This document shows, one piece after another, positions 9,666 to 17,335 of a DNA stretch of 64,000 nucleotides. Both the position numbers and the translations under genes were made by a program. Within the stretch, counting starts at the first letter, position 1, and the number at the start of each line of letters is the position of its first letter. The notes under the pieces are model-generated. The model was not told the DNA's origin. It saw only the letters and a list, made by a program, of their open reading frames with translations, and did no database searches. This DNA comes from Candidatus Thiosymbion ectosymbiont of Catanema sp. Cochon2018 (GTDB lineage Bacteria; Pseudomonadota; Gammaproteobacteria; Chromatiales; Chromatiaceae), in the NCBI GenBank assembly GCA_011392765.1, contig WYCW01000002.1:280917-344916 (forward strand). Reading direction: 5' to 3'.

Positions 9666-10188
9666 CTAACGTCGTTTCCACTTCTCATTCATCAATAAGG
9701 CGACAAGAAAGATGCGGGCGGCCTCGTGGGTGCGGATCTTTTCCCAGTCGGCGAAAGCGGATTCGACATGCCGAACCAGGGTGAGGGTTTCTTCAAGGGT
9801 CAGGCGGTGAATATCGTAGTCTGCTGTGTACCGAGCCAGCCCTTTGGAGATCGTAGAAGGCCGTGGCTACTTTACTCAGCTCCTTGGGATATCCGGATGT
9901 CTCCGGAAGAGTGCTTTGGATATGTTGGGCCAGTCCGCCATAGCCCGACGAAAACGCCTTGGCCGTGCGACCCATTTCCGAGTGAGTAAAGCCCCGTGCC
10001 ACGAGGTTGCGGAGCGAGTCTCGATCGGAGCCGCTGATCAGGAACCGACTAGCTTCCTCCGTCAGGAGGTGAAAGAGGGCATAGTAGGCGGTCGAAACGG
10101 CCCGGCGTAGGCTGGCGTCTTTGGGGCGCCTGGGTTCTTTGGTTGCGAGAAACCGTGCTTGCGCCAGAAGGTCTCGGGGCAAGCTCAT
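9666..10188 (-). pseudogene. HEPN-domain protein, copy C, frameshifted
   Basis: Starts MSLPRDLLAQARFLATKEPR and carries the HEPN-like helix RRAVSTAYYALFHLL. A four-base insertion ('agcc' duplicated near 9835) shifts the frame after FYDLQRA and ends the product early at 9793; the DNA past that point still matches the last 50 residues of the intact copies, down to the stop equivalent at 9666. There is also an in-frame three-base deletion. Its ATG overlaps the stop of the upstream partner gene (ATGA). HEPN proteins are often RNases in toxin-antitoxin and abortive-infection systems; this copy should be inactive. Confidence 0.75.
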
Positions 10189-10487
10189 AGCACTTGGAGC
10201 GTGACCGGATCGACTTCGGATTCGGCGCGAAAGCGCATATAGGGCCAGCGCTCGATCCGGGTCTCCGCAAGCGCGGCTGAAATCCAGCTTCTCGTGGTTT
10301 CCAGGTGCTCCGGGAAGTCCTCGGCTTCGGCTTCACCGTCCCTGACTATGGCCCAGACGGATACCGCCGGATCGCCATCCAAGTCTTCATCGAACTCGCA
10401 GTAGAAGTTCTTGACAAACTCGGGTTGGTCCTTACGCAGCTGGAATTCGAGTCGTTCTTTTTCCGCGCTCTCTCTTCTCTCTTTCAT
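10185..10487 (-). CDS. Uncharacterised HEPN-partner protein, copy C (the only intact copy)
   Basis: A 100-residue acidic protein starting MKERRESAEKERLEFQLRKD, with a core DGDPAVSVWAIVRDGEAEAE and the end RFRAESEVDPVTLQVL. ATG 10487 is chosen because it is preserved in all three copies and follows 'ggttgctacc'; an upstream extension to 10706 runs into a repeat element and is not supported. It overlaps the HEPN start by 4 bases. I do not recognise the family. By position it would be the antidote of the HEPN protein, but no nucleotidyltransferase (MNT) motif is visible. The two other copies carry stop codons. Confidence 0.65.
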   Translation of the reverse strand: MKERRESAEKERLEFQLRKDQPEFVKNFYCEFDEDLDGDPAVSVWAIVRDGEAEAEDFPEHLETTRSWISAALAETRIERWPYMRFRAESEVDPVTLQVL

Positions 10488-10514
10488 GGTAGCAACCCCG
10501 GTATTTAGGCCGAT

Positions 10515-10552
10515 ACGAAAAAAGGCCCGCTCCTGCGGACTTTTTAGTTTAG
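10515..10552 (-). terminator. Copy of the hdrB terminator
   Basis: The stem 'aaaaggcccgc'/'gcggactttt' followed by T/A tracts matches the terminator after hdrB (16302-16330) with base changes in one arm. It lies upstream of the copy C gene pair, as in the parental arrangement, but no hdrB coding tail is left before it. Confidence 0.55.
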
Positions 10553-10554
10553 CA

Positions 10555-10725
10555 GGTAGTGGTAAATTTTCAAGTGATGACGGGCCACCCGGAAGCCCGA
10601 TCATCATCTGCCCCCCTGCTTTTGCCATCCCTGGCGTCCGGATTCCAGCTCTCTCTGCCGGAATGACGCGGGGCAGGGTCCGAACGATAATGAAGCACTC
10701 CATCACTTAGGAATTTGCCACTACC
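10555..10725. mobile_element. MITE, GGTAGTGG family
   Basis: Begins GGTAGTGGTAAATTTTCAAG and ends with the inverted counterpart 'tgccactacc'. The 171-bp interior contains a 'tccggaatgacgcgggg'-type filler without a gene. Other family members: 18299-18379, 19204-19304, 33737-33818 and 58551-58703, plus a single end at 63554. No clear target duplication at this copy. Confidence 0.65.
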
Positions 10726-10734
10726 ACGCCTTGA

Positions 10735-10856
10735 TTTGAAAATGAAAAATTCTTCGTGTCTTCGTGGCTTTGTGTGAGAAATGAAGAACATCACACAAAG
10801 ACACAAAGCCACAAAGGGGTACTAAGAGACTGTCTTTTTAGACAGGCTCTAAGAGT
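10735..10856. repeat. Partial GAGGCTGTCT-family element with internal hairpin
   Basis: From 'ttgatttgaaaatgaaaaat' onward the sequence matches 54708-54826 nearly base for base, including a hairpin with arms 'cttcgtggctttgtgtgaga' and 'cacacaaagacacaaagcc', and ends with 'tttttagacaggctct'. The left terminus present at 54680 is missing here, displaced by the MITE ending at 10725. Confidence 0.6.
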
Positions 10857-10891
10857 GCGGCAGGGACACGGGGATTATCGCCGAACCCCTG

Positions 10892-13600
10892 TCAGGAAAT
10901 GACTTTTAGTTTTGGGAGACGCCGCTCGAGATCCGCACGCTGCTTTGAGGTCACTTCTGTTCCCCGGAGATTGAGCGATTGCAGATTGGCACAGGCGCCC
11001 AGAGGGTTCAGGTCGCTCACTTGCGTTCCGCGGAGGTTGAGCGATTGCAGCTTGGCGCAAGTGCCCAAGGCACTCAGGTCACTCACCTGCGTTCCCCTGA
11101 GGTCAAGCGATTGCAGATTAGAACAGGTACTCAGGGCACTCAGGTCGCTCACTTGCGTTCTGCTGAGGTCGAGCGATTGGAGATCAACGCAGGTTCCCAG
11201 CATACTGATATCCGAAAGGCCAGGCACCGACGAGAAGTCGATCTCAGTCATTCGCGCAAATGTAGCCTTGACATAGGCCTTGGGATCGTGAGCAACCTCG
11301 TAGGCGGCGACAATCTGCTGCCAAACGCCGGTGCGCTCATCGTCGAGATAACGGCCAAGGGCATCGTAGGCCAGTTCCGTACCGATCAGGGCCAGGGCTC
11401 GCACGCTGGCAGCGGCTTGATCGACCGTCATCGAGCGGGGATCGGTCAGATAGGGCACGGCCAGATCGCCGGCTACCGCCAATTCCCGTGCGGCCGTCAG
11501 ATCCCGTGGCGGCAGAATCCCTTCGATCCGCTCCCCGATCTGCTGCTCGATCTCGGAGTCCGCATCCTGGGTGGCGACCAGGACCTCGAGACCGGCCACC
11601 GCAACCAGGTAGAGGGCGTGCCGGCGCGTTGGATCGTGATCGCCGCAGTCGAGCAATCCCTGGAGCAGGGATTCGGCCCGGTCCGGCGGCAGCAGGCCCG
11701 TAGCCAGAATGACGACCTCCCGCCACTGGACGTCGTGTGCATTCTTTGCCAATAAGCCGAAGTCCTTTCCTTGGATCGCCCCCTTGGCGGCCAGGTATTC
11801 CTGGAAGGTGCGGTGGGGAAAATCGATCTTTTGGTGGGCCTGCTGGCGGATGATCCCGATCCGGTGCAGGAAGAGCTTCACGATGTCTTCACCCGTTGCC
11901 GGTGGCTTGTCGCCGCGCAGTCGTTGGTAGGCCCGTTCGAATCGGTTCCCGGCCTCTTCCGGCGTCGCTGTCGTCTTCTCGTTGCGGATCATCCACCAGG
12001 CGAAGTCCTGGAGCAGGTTCTCCTTTTGCCGATCCGAAAGGGCCAGGTAATCGGTCGCAGCGATCTCCCGCTCTTCGTCGCGCCGGAAGAACATGTCGAT
12101 GCAGGAGCGATAGAGCTCGATGCGGTCGGAGGGGAGATTCTTGACCCGCTGCCGATGCAGGGCACACAGCAGGGCGCACAACAGGGGACTGGTGGCAAGG
12201 CGATAGATGGCGGCGTTCTGGCCGAGCTTGGCCTTCAGGGAATCGGTAAGCGCCAGGATCTTCGCCTTTTCTTCTTCGTCAGGCATGCCCTGGGCCACCG
12301 CCTGATGCCAATGCGCGATGAAGGCGCGGATGTCGCTACGGGCCATATCCTGGAGCTCGGCGTCGACGAATGCGTCGGCGTCGAGCCAGCCCTCCTCGGC
12401 GGCGTGCGGACGGGATGTGACCACATAGCGGGCCTTCGGAAACACGCCGATTAGGTCGCGCAGCCATTTGCGGACCTTTTGCCGCTGTTTTTCGGACGCC
12501 TCATCGAGCCCATCGACCAAGACCAGGGCCTTACCGGACCTGAGCCTGCCGTGGACCCAGTTGGCTGGGGTCGAACCGCCGAGGGCGCGGGACGCCTGTT
12601 GTGGAAACTCCTCGGGCCTGGGGAGCTGGGTCTCGGAGAAGTGGCGCAGCTTGATCAGGAAGGGTACGCACTCGTTGAAGGGCGCCAGTTTGCCGTCCAG
12701 ACGCCGCGCGGCGGTAAAGACCGCGAACCATTGCAGCAGGGTCGTCTTGCCCGAGCCGGCCGGGCCGCGGATGAACAGTCGCCGGTGGGCGGCGAGAGCC
12801 TGATCGGCCGGGACCGAGTCACGGAGCTGCTCGGAGCCGGAGCGAAAACGGGGGCGCTCGATCATGAGGGTGACGTAGGCGATGCTGAGGTTGTAGCGCT
12901 TGTTGGTCTCCTGCAGGTCGACGCCGAAGAGCTCGAGCTGGTCGTATCTGCGCACGCAGGCGTTGCGGTAATCGGACTCGAAGGCGTCCGCTTGATCGAC
13001 GACGACGCGGTTGATGCCGTCGATGACCTGCTGCGCCATAGTGCCGACGCGCCGGAGCAGCTCGGCGTTTACCCGTTCCTCGAAACGGGGGAAGTGCGAG
13101 GCCATGTCGACGATGAGCTGGGAGGCGTGGGAGAGGATGCGGCGGTAGACCTGCTGTTCGTCCGCCGCGAACAGGCGGTTGTTCGGGTCGCGTCCGGCCA
13201 GCGCCGGATTGCCGCCATCGGCGCCGGTGCGGCGCAGGAAATACTCGACCAGGAAGTCATCGTCGAGGTCGTGGGCGACCAGGATCCCAGCATCGATGGG
13301 GGTATGCGCCAGGGTCTCGGCAGCGGCGTTGGCGATTAGGCCCAAGCGCTCTTCCGGGATGTCGCCGGCCTCCTGGAGCAGGACCTTGTGAATGCTGTCG
13401 CCCGCCAGATCACGGATTTTCTGGTCGAACAGGGTCTCGGTATCGTTCCGTCTGAGCAGATCGGGGATCTTCTTGATCAGAAGCCCGCTCAGTTCCCCGG
13501 CACCGGCGGCGGCGATCTCTCGGTCCTTGAGCCACATCTTGAGGGTCGCTTTGGCGACGGCGGCGCCGACGCCTGTGATCAGGGTTTCGAGGAGGCCCAT
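10892..13600 (-). CDS. NACHT NTPase with C-terminal leucine-rich repeats, probable antiphage protein
   Basis: A 902-residue protein. Residues 1-260 are a helical N-terminal region. The NACHT domain follows: Walker A GPAGSGKTT (about 279-287), Walker B ALVLVDGLDEA (about 358-368) and the R-finger-like VTSRPHA (about 394-400), then winged-helix and helical segments (FPHRTFQEYLAAK). The last ~100 residues hold four to five leucine-rich repeats of the pattern LQSLDLRGTQVSDLSALGTC. NLR-like bacterial NACHT proteins are established antiphage defence components; the repeats would sense and the N-terminus would act. The LRR units are near-identical, a sign of recent expansion or variation. A second copy's tail remains at 1512-1607. 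Confidence 0.85.
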   Translation of the reverse strand: MGLLETLITGVGAAVAKATLKMWLKDREIAAAGAGELSGLLIKKIPDLLRRNDTETLFDQKIRDLAGDSIHKVLLQEAGDIPEERLGLIANAAAETLAHTPIDAGILVAHDLDDDFLVEYFLRRTGADGGNPALAGRDPNNRLFAADEQQVYRRILSHASQLIVDMASHFPRFEERVNAELLRRVGTMAQQVIDGINRVVVDQADAFESDYRNACVRRYDQLELFGVDLQETNKRYNLSIAYVTLMIERPRFRSGSEQLRDSVPADQALAAHRRLFIRGPAGSGKTTLLQWFAVFTAARRLDGKLAPFNECVPFLIKLRHFSETQLPRPEEFPQQASRALGGSTPANWVHGRLRSGKALVLVDGLDEASEKQRQKVRKWLRDLIGVFPKARYVVTSRPHAAEEGWLDADAFVDAELQDMARSDIRAFIAHWHQAVAQGMPDEEEKAKILALTDSLKAKLGQNAAIYRLATSPLLCALLCALHRQRVKNLPSDRIELYRSCIDMFFRRDEEREIAATDYLALSDRQKENLLQDFAWWMIRNEKTTATPEEAGNRFERAYQRLRGDKPPATGEDIVKLFLHRIGIIRQQAHQKIDFPHRTFQEYLAAKGAIQGKDFGLLAKNAHDVQWREVVILATGLLPPDRAESLLQGLLDCGDHDPTRRHALYLVAVAGLEVLVATQDADSEIEQQIGERIEGILPPRDLTAARELAVAGDLAVPYLTDPRSMTVDQAAASVRALALIGTELAYDALGRYLDDERTGVWQQIVAAYEVAHDPKAYVKATFARMTEIDFSSVPGLSDISMLGTCVDLQSLDLSRTQVSDLSALSTCSNLQSLDLRGTQVSDLSALGTCAKLQSLNLRGTQVSDLNPLGACANLQSLNLRGTEVTSKQRADLERRLPKLKVIS

Positions 13601-13653
13601 GGCAGTGCCCCTTGGTGAGAATTTCGGGGAAGGTTACACCATCGTGTTCAGGA

Positions 13654-13943
13654 TTATAGTTTCTCGATTTCTTCTATTGGTAAACCGGTACTTTCTGCAT
13701 CTCGACGATGAATTTTTCACCCTGCGCGTTCTCACAATAAATGTCGAAGATGGCCTTCCTCTCACCAGGGGTTCTCCCGAATTGTTCCGGTGACAGGTAA
13801 GTAATATCCTTGATTTCTCCTTCGTCTCTACGCAGCAGTTCATTGAGAAAATCGATAAGGAGATCTTTATTCGGTTCTATGCCGAACAATTTCTTGAAAC
13901 CAAAATCCGTAAAGGGATTGAGATATTTGTCTTTAACTCGCAT
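13654..13943 (-). pseudogene. Internally deleted Rpn-type nuclease
   Basis: From the conserved ATG at 13943 the frame matches the Rpn paralogues through FDIYCENAQ and FIVEMQK, then jumps to the last codons of the gene (GLPIEEIEKL in another frame, stop at 13654). About 165 central codons are gone, so the visible product ends at 13674 as VPVYQ. On the N-terminal side the frame is open into a copied piece of hdrB (13966-14030), giving a chimeric 122-residue reading frame from 14042 that is unlikely to be functional. Confidence 0.75.
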
Positions 13944-13959
13944 GTATGGCTCCGATTTG

Positions 13960-14033
13960 CTGAAGTAGTAGACCACCGGCATGGCAAATTTGGTGGCGTA
14001 GGTGGCGTTAATCTGGTCCTGATAGACCTTGAT
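13960..14033 (-). pseudogene. Copied fragment of hdrB (C-terminal third)
   Basis: Reads KVYQDQINATYATKFAMPVV plus YY, identical to HdrB (VEVYQDQINATYATKFAMPV...), then runs directly into the leader of the truncated Rpn gene. It is one of four places where the hdrB 3' part is found outside hdrB (others 9570-9640, 15146-15200 and the true gene end). Confidence 0.75.
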
Positions 14034-14038
14034 ATTCA

Positions 14039-14182
14039 TCACTTAGATTTGGGGGTGGAAGTGGATGTTCCACTCTGTTCGGCTTGCAGCTTCGCCAACG
14101 CAGGTACCTCAGTCACTGGCATCGCGTCGATGAAATCCATGTCAACGTACCGTTCATAGAGAGGATCGGAATTGTTGCTCAT
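14039..14182 (-). pseudogene. Remnant of a small antitoxin-like gene, N-terminal part
   Basis: A 47-codon frame starting MSNNSDPLYERYVDMDFIDA and continuing MPVTEVPALAKLQAEQSG. The same N-terminus is found at 15146-15391. It resembles the leader of BrnA/CopG-type antitoxins, which would continue into a ribbon-helix-helix domain; that domain is absent here, replaced by a short tail STPKSK. The identification is tentative. Confidence 0.4.
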
Positions 14183-14239
14183 AGCGTTGGCGCTGGGACT
14201 GGTTGCACTTCCACGCAGAACTCCAAACGAATACAGTCT

Positions 14240-14761
14240 CTAACGGCGTTTCCACTTCTCATTCATCAATAAGGCGACAAGAAAGATGCGGGCGGCCTCG
14301 TGGGTGCGGATCTTTTCCCAGTCAGCGAAAGCGGATTCGGCAAGCCGAACCAGGGTGAGGGTTTCGTCACGGGTCACACGGTGAGACATATCGTAGTCTG
14401 CTGCATACCGAGCCGTTTGGAGATCGTAGAAGGCCGCAGCCACCGTACTCAGCTCCTCGGGATATCCGGAGGCATCCGGAATAATGCTTTGGATGTGCTG
14501 GGTCAGTCCGCCATAGCCCGACAAGAACGCCTTTGCCGTGCGACCCATTTCCGAATGACTAAAGCCCCGCGCTACGAGGTTGCGTAGCGAGTCCCGATCG
14601 GAGCCGCTGATCAGGAACCGACTGGCTTCGTCCGTCAGCAGGTGAAAGAAGGCATAGTAAGCAGCTGAAACGGCTCGCCGCAAACTGGCGTCCTTGGGAC
14701 ACCTTGGTTCTTTGGTCGCGAGGAGCCGTGCTTGCGCCAGGAGATCTCGGGGCAAACTCAT
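14240..14761 (-). CDS. HEPN-domain protein, copy B
   Basis: An intact 173-residue protein: MSLPRDLLAQARLLATKEPR, HEPN helix RRAVSAAYYAFFHLLTDEAS, RDSLRNLVARGF, and a C-terminal helical part (DMSHRVTRDETLTLVRLAES...) ending NEKWKRR. No canonical RX4-6H RNase motif is certain, though RGFSHSEM offers an R...H pair. It is expected to pair with the small gene upstream, but that copy has a TAG (14926-14928). About 88% identical to copy A by eye. HEPN proteins act as RNases or as toxin scaffolds in defence modules. Confidence 0.75.
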   Translation of the reverse strand: MSLPRDLLAQARLLATKEPRCPKDASLRRAVSAAYYAFFHLLTDEASRFLISGSDRDSLRNLVARGFSHSEMGRTAKAFLSGYGGLTQHIQSIIPDASGYPEELSTVAAAFYDLQTARYAADYDMSHRVTRDETLTLVRLAESAFADWEKIRTHEAARIFLVALLMNEKWKRR

Positions 14762-15060
14762 AGCACTTGGAGCGTGACCGGATCGACCTCGGATTCTGAG
14801 CGGAAGCGCATTTGAGGCCAGCGCTCGATCTGGGTCTCCGAAAGCGCAGTTGAAATCCAGCTTCTCGTGGCTTTCAAGTGCTCCGGGAAATCCTCGGCTT
14901 CGGCTTCGTCGTCCCCGACGATGACCTACACCCGTACCGCCGGATCGCCATCCAAGTCTTCCTCGAACTCGAAGTGGAAATTCTTGACGAATTCGGGTTG
15001 GTCTTTGCGCAGTTGGGATTCGAGTCGCTCTTTCTCCGCTCGCTCTCTTCTTTCTTTCAT
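14758..15060 (-). pseudogene. HEPN-partner protein, copy B, amber-interrupted
   Basis: From ATG 15060: MKERRERAEKERLESQLRKD to DGDPAVRV, then TAG at 14926-14928 where copy C has Trp (SVWAIV). The frame then continues to the normal end ESEVDPVTLQVL with the stop overlapping the HEPN ATG at 14761. A single TGG-to-TAG change explains the loss. Confidence 0.75.
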
Positions 15061-15093
15061 GGTGGCAACCCCGATATTTGGAGGCCGATACGA

Positions 15094-15119
15094 AAAAGGC
15101 CCGCTCATGCGGGCCTCTT
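15094..15119 (-). terminator. Copy of the hdrB terminator
   Basis: Stem 'aaaggcccgc'/'gcgggcctctt' around a 'tcat' loop, in the same position relative to the copied hdrB tail (15146 onward) and the downstream gene pair as at 16302-16330. One arm has a T-to-C change that weakens the U tract. Confidence 0.6.
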
Positions 15120-15145
15120 AAGTCTAGCAGAAGGCGCTGTAGGTG

Positions 15146-15391
15146 CTACTTCGCCGCCGACTCGTCCAGCTTCTTGGCCGGGATGATCTGCCCATCGACT
15201 GCATCTTTGGCGTTGCGTCCGTAGGCATTGATTGTCGCTGGGATCGCGCTCTCTACAGGAAGCGTAACTGTGGATGTTCCACCCTGTTCGGCTTGCAGCT
15301 TCGCCAGTGCAGGTACTTCAGCCACGGGCATCGCGTCGGTGAAATCCATGTCAACGTACTGTTCATAGAGAGGATCGGAATTAGTGCTCAT
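15146..15391 (-). pseudogene. Chimera: antitoxin-like N-terminus joined to the HdrB C-terminus
   Basis: The 81-residue frame begins MSTNSDPLYEQYVDMDFTDA (as at 14039-14182) and ends AYGRNAKDAVDGQIIPAKKL then DESAAK, which is the last 25 residues of HdrB (one Ala-Leu pair shortened). It therefore joins the start of a small antitoxin-like gene to the end of hdrB, in frame, with the original stop retained. Whether it is expressed is unknown; I regard it as a by-product of the duplications. Confidence 0.6.
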
Positions 15392-15448
15392 AGCGTTGGC
15401 GCTGGGATTGGTTGCACTTCCACGCAGAACTCCAAACGAATACAGTCT

Positions 15449-15970
15449 CTAACGTCGTTTCCACTTCTCATTCAGCAACAGGGCGACAAGAAAGACGCGA
15501 GCCACCTCGTGGTTGCGGATTTCCTCCCAGTCAGCGAAAGCGGATTCGACATGCCGAACCAGGGTGAGGGTTTCCTCACGGGTCAGGCGGTGAGACATAT
15601 CGTAGTCTGCTGTGTACCGAGCCCTTTGGAGATCGTAGAAGGCAGTGGCTACTTTACTCAGTTCCTTGGGATATCCGGAGGCCTCAGGAATAATGCTCCG
15701 TATGTGCTGGGCCAGTCCACCGTGGCCCGAAGAGAACGCCTTTGCCGTGCGACCCATTTCCGAGTGAGTAAAGCCCCGTGCCACGAGGTTACGGAGCGAG
15801 TCGCGATTGGAGCCGCTGACTAGAAACCGACTGGCTTCGTTCACTAGCAAGTGAAAGAGGGCGTAGTAAGCGCTTGAAACGGCCCGGCGTAGGCTGGCGT
15901 CTTTGGGACGCCTGGGTTCTTTGGTCGCGAGGAGCCGTGCTTGTTCCAGAAGATCTCGCGGCAAACTCAT
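15449..15970 (-). CDS. HEPN-domain protein, copy A
   Basis: Intact, 173 residues, closely similar to copy B (MSLPRDLLEQARLLATKEPR; AVSSAYYALFHLLVNEASRF; RDSLRNLVARGFTHSEM; ends LLNEKWKRR). Its ATG overlaps the stop of the partner gene, which here carries TAA at 16207-16209. Nearest to hdrB, this is probably the copy from which the others arose, because it is preceded by the complete hdrB gene and its terminator. Confidence 0.75.
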   Translation of the reverse strand: MSLPRDLLEQARLLATKEPRRPKDASLRRAVSSAYYALFHLLVNEASRFLVSGSNRDSLRNLVARGFTHSEMGRTAKAFSSGHGGLAQHIRSIIPEASGYPKELSKVATAFYDLQRARYTADYDMSHRLTREETLTLVRHVESAFADWEEIRNHEVARVFLVALLLNEKWKRR

Positions 15971-16269
15971 AGCACTTGGAGCGTAACCGGATCGACCTCG
16001 GATTCGGCACGGAAGTTCATATAGGGCCAGCGCTCGATCTGTGTTTGTGAAAGCGCGTTTGAAATCCAGAGTCTCGTGGCTTCCGAGTGCTCTGGGAAAT
16101 CCTCGGCTTCGACTTCACCGTCCCCGACGATGGCCCAAACCCAGACCGCCGGATCGCCATCCAAGTCTTCATCGAACTCGAAGTGGAAGTTCTTGACGAA
16201 CTCGGGTTAGTCCTTGCGCAGTTGGGATTCGAGTCGCTCTTTTTCCGCGCGCTCTCTTCTCTCTCTCAT
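15967..16269 (-). pseudogene. HEPN-partner protein, copy A, ochre-interrupted
   Basis: From the conserved ATG at 16269 the frame reads RKD-TAA-PEFVKNFHFEF; copies B and C have Gln (CAA) at the stop, so a C-to-T change inactivated it (16207-16209). The remainder is open to ESEVDPVTLQVL. With copy B also stopped, only copy C can supply the full protein. Confidence 0.75.
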
Positions 16270-16301
16270 GGTGGCAACCCCGGTATTCAGGGGCCAATAC
16301 G

Positions 16302-16330
16302 AAAAAAGGCCCGCCGATGCGGGCCTTTTA
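16302..16330 (-). terminator. Rho-independent terminator after hdrB
   Basis: On the minus strand, 25 bases past the hdrB stop: 'aaaaggcccgc' atcg 'gcgggcctttttt', a GC-rich stem with a run of six T. It closes the qmo/hdr transcript. Degenerate copies at 15094, 10515 and about 9540 show it was copied together with the hdrB end. Confidence 0.85.
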
Positions 16331-16354
16331 GTTTAGCAGAAAGTACCGTTGGCG

Positions 16355-17254
16355 CTACTTGGCGGCCAGCTCATCCAGCTTTTTGGCCGGGATGATCTGC
16401 CCGTCCAGTGCCGCGTCCCTGGCGTTGCGGCCATAGGCCACCGCCATGAGGGTGGAGTAATAGACCACCGGCATGGCGAATTTGGTGGCGTAGGTGGCGT
16501 TGATCTGGTCCTGATAAACCTCGACGTTCATCTGGCACACGGGACAGGGGGTGGCGATCATGTCGGCGCCGTGGTCGTAGGCGGCCTCGATGATGCCTTT
16601 GACCATCTCCTGGGATTTCTCGGGCTCGGAGAAGGCGAGTGCCCCGCCGCAGCACTGGACCTTTTTTTCATAAGCGGGGATGGATTCGGCGCCGAGGGTA
16701 TCCACTAGCTTGTCCAGATAGACGGGGTTTTCGAAGGATTCGCCGACGATGCCAAAGGGGCGGTTGGTCTGACAGCCCACGTAGCCGGCGATCTTGATGC
16801 CTTCCAGGGGTTTTTTGACCTTACCGCCCATTTCTTCATAGCCGATGTCTTCGATCAGGACTTCGACCATGTGTTTGATGGGGGTCTTGTTTTCGAGCTT
16901 GAGATCGGCCTCGTCCAGGGCTTGGTTGGCCTCGGTCATCAGCTTGGCATCTTCTTCCAGCCGCTCGGCAGCCTCGCGGGTGGAGAGCCAGCAGGCGGCG
17001 CAGGTGGCTACCAGGTCTTGCCCTGCATGGTGTTTCTCGGCGAGGGCGATGTTGCGTGCCGAGAGGGTGAGCCGGGGCAATTCTCCGCCGCCGGCGTAGC
17101 CGATGGAGGCGGCGCAGCAGTTCCAGTCCGGGATTTCGTTGAGCTGGATGTCCAGCTCTTCGCACATGGTCTGCACCGAGGTCATGAGGTTGGAGGAGGA
17201 GGCGCCCTTCTGGGAGGAGCACCCGGGATAGAAAGAGTATTCGCGTTTCGCCAT
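16355..17254 (-). CDS. hdrB: HdrB-like subunit (heterodisulfide reductase-related) of the Qmo/Hdr complex
   Basis: A 299-residue protein with two CCG domains: FYPGCSSQKG, WNCCAASIGYAGG and CAACW in the first; GYVGCQTNRP, VQCCGGAL and CPVCQ in the second. These cysteine sets bind a non-cubane 4Fe-4S cluster in HdrB. In QmoAB-HdrCB organisms HdrB and HdrC replace QmoC and pass electrons from or to APS reductase. ATG 17254 is chosen since MAKREYSFYPGC starts next to the first motif; an upstream extension lacks similarity. It is the last gene of the minus-strand cluster and is followed by a strong terminator. Its 3' end has been copied at least three times downstream. Confidence 0.88.
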   Translation of the reverse strand: MAKREYSFYPGCSSQKGASSSNLMTSVQTMCEELDIQLNEIPDWNCCAASIGYAGGGELPRLTLSARNIALAEKHHAGQDLVATCAACWLSTREAAERLEEDAKLMTEANQALDEADLKLENKTPIKHMVEVLIEDIGYEEMGGKVKKPLEGIKIAGYVGCQTNRPFGIVGESFENPVYLDKLVDTLGAESIPAYEKKVQCCGGALAFSEPEKSQEMVKGIIEAAYDHGADMIATPCPVCQMNVEVYQDQINATYATKFAMPVVYYSTLMAVAYGRNARDAALDGQIIPAKKLDELAAK

Positions 17255-17335
17255 GGCTGGGGTCCTATGGGAGTTCGAGCAATATCGGGGGGATTGTATT
17301 CGTTGTGTCCGGATATACACAGTAGCAGGCTGTCT

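Noticed and set aside
10488-10706. N-terminal extension of the HEPN partner in copy C (a 173-residue reading frame).
   Set aside because: The extension lies in a MITE and terminator copy and is absent in copies A and B; ATG 10487 is shared by all.
12479-13339. Plus-strand open frame of 286 codons in the NACHT gene; also 11771-12454.
   Set aside because: Antisense shadows of a well-supported NACHT-LRR gene.
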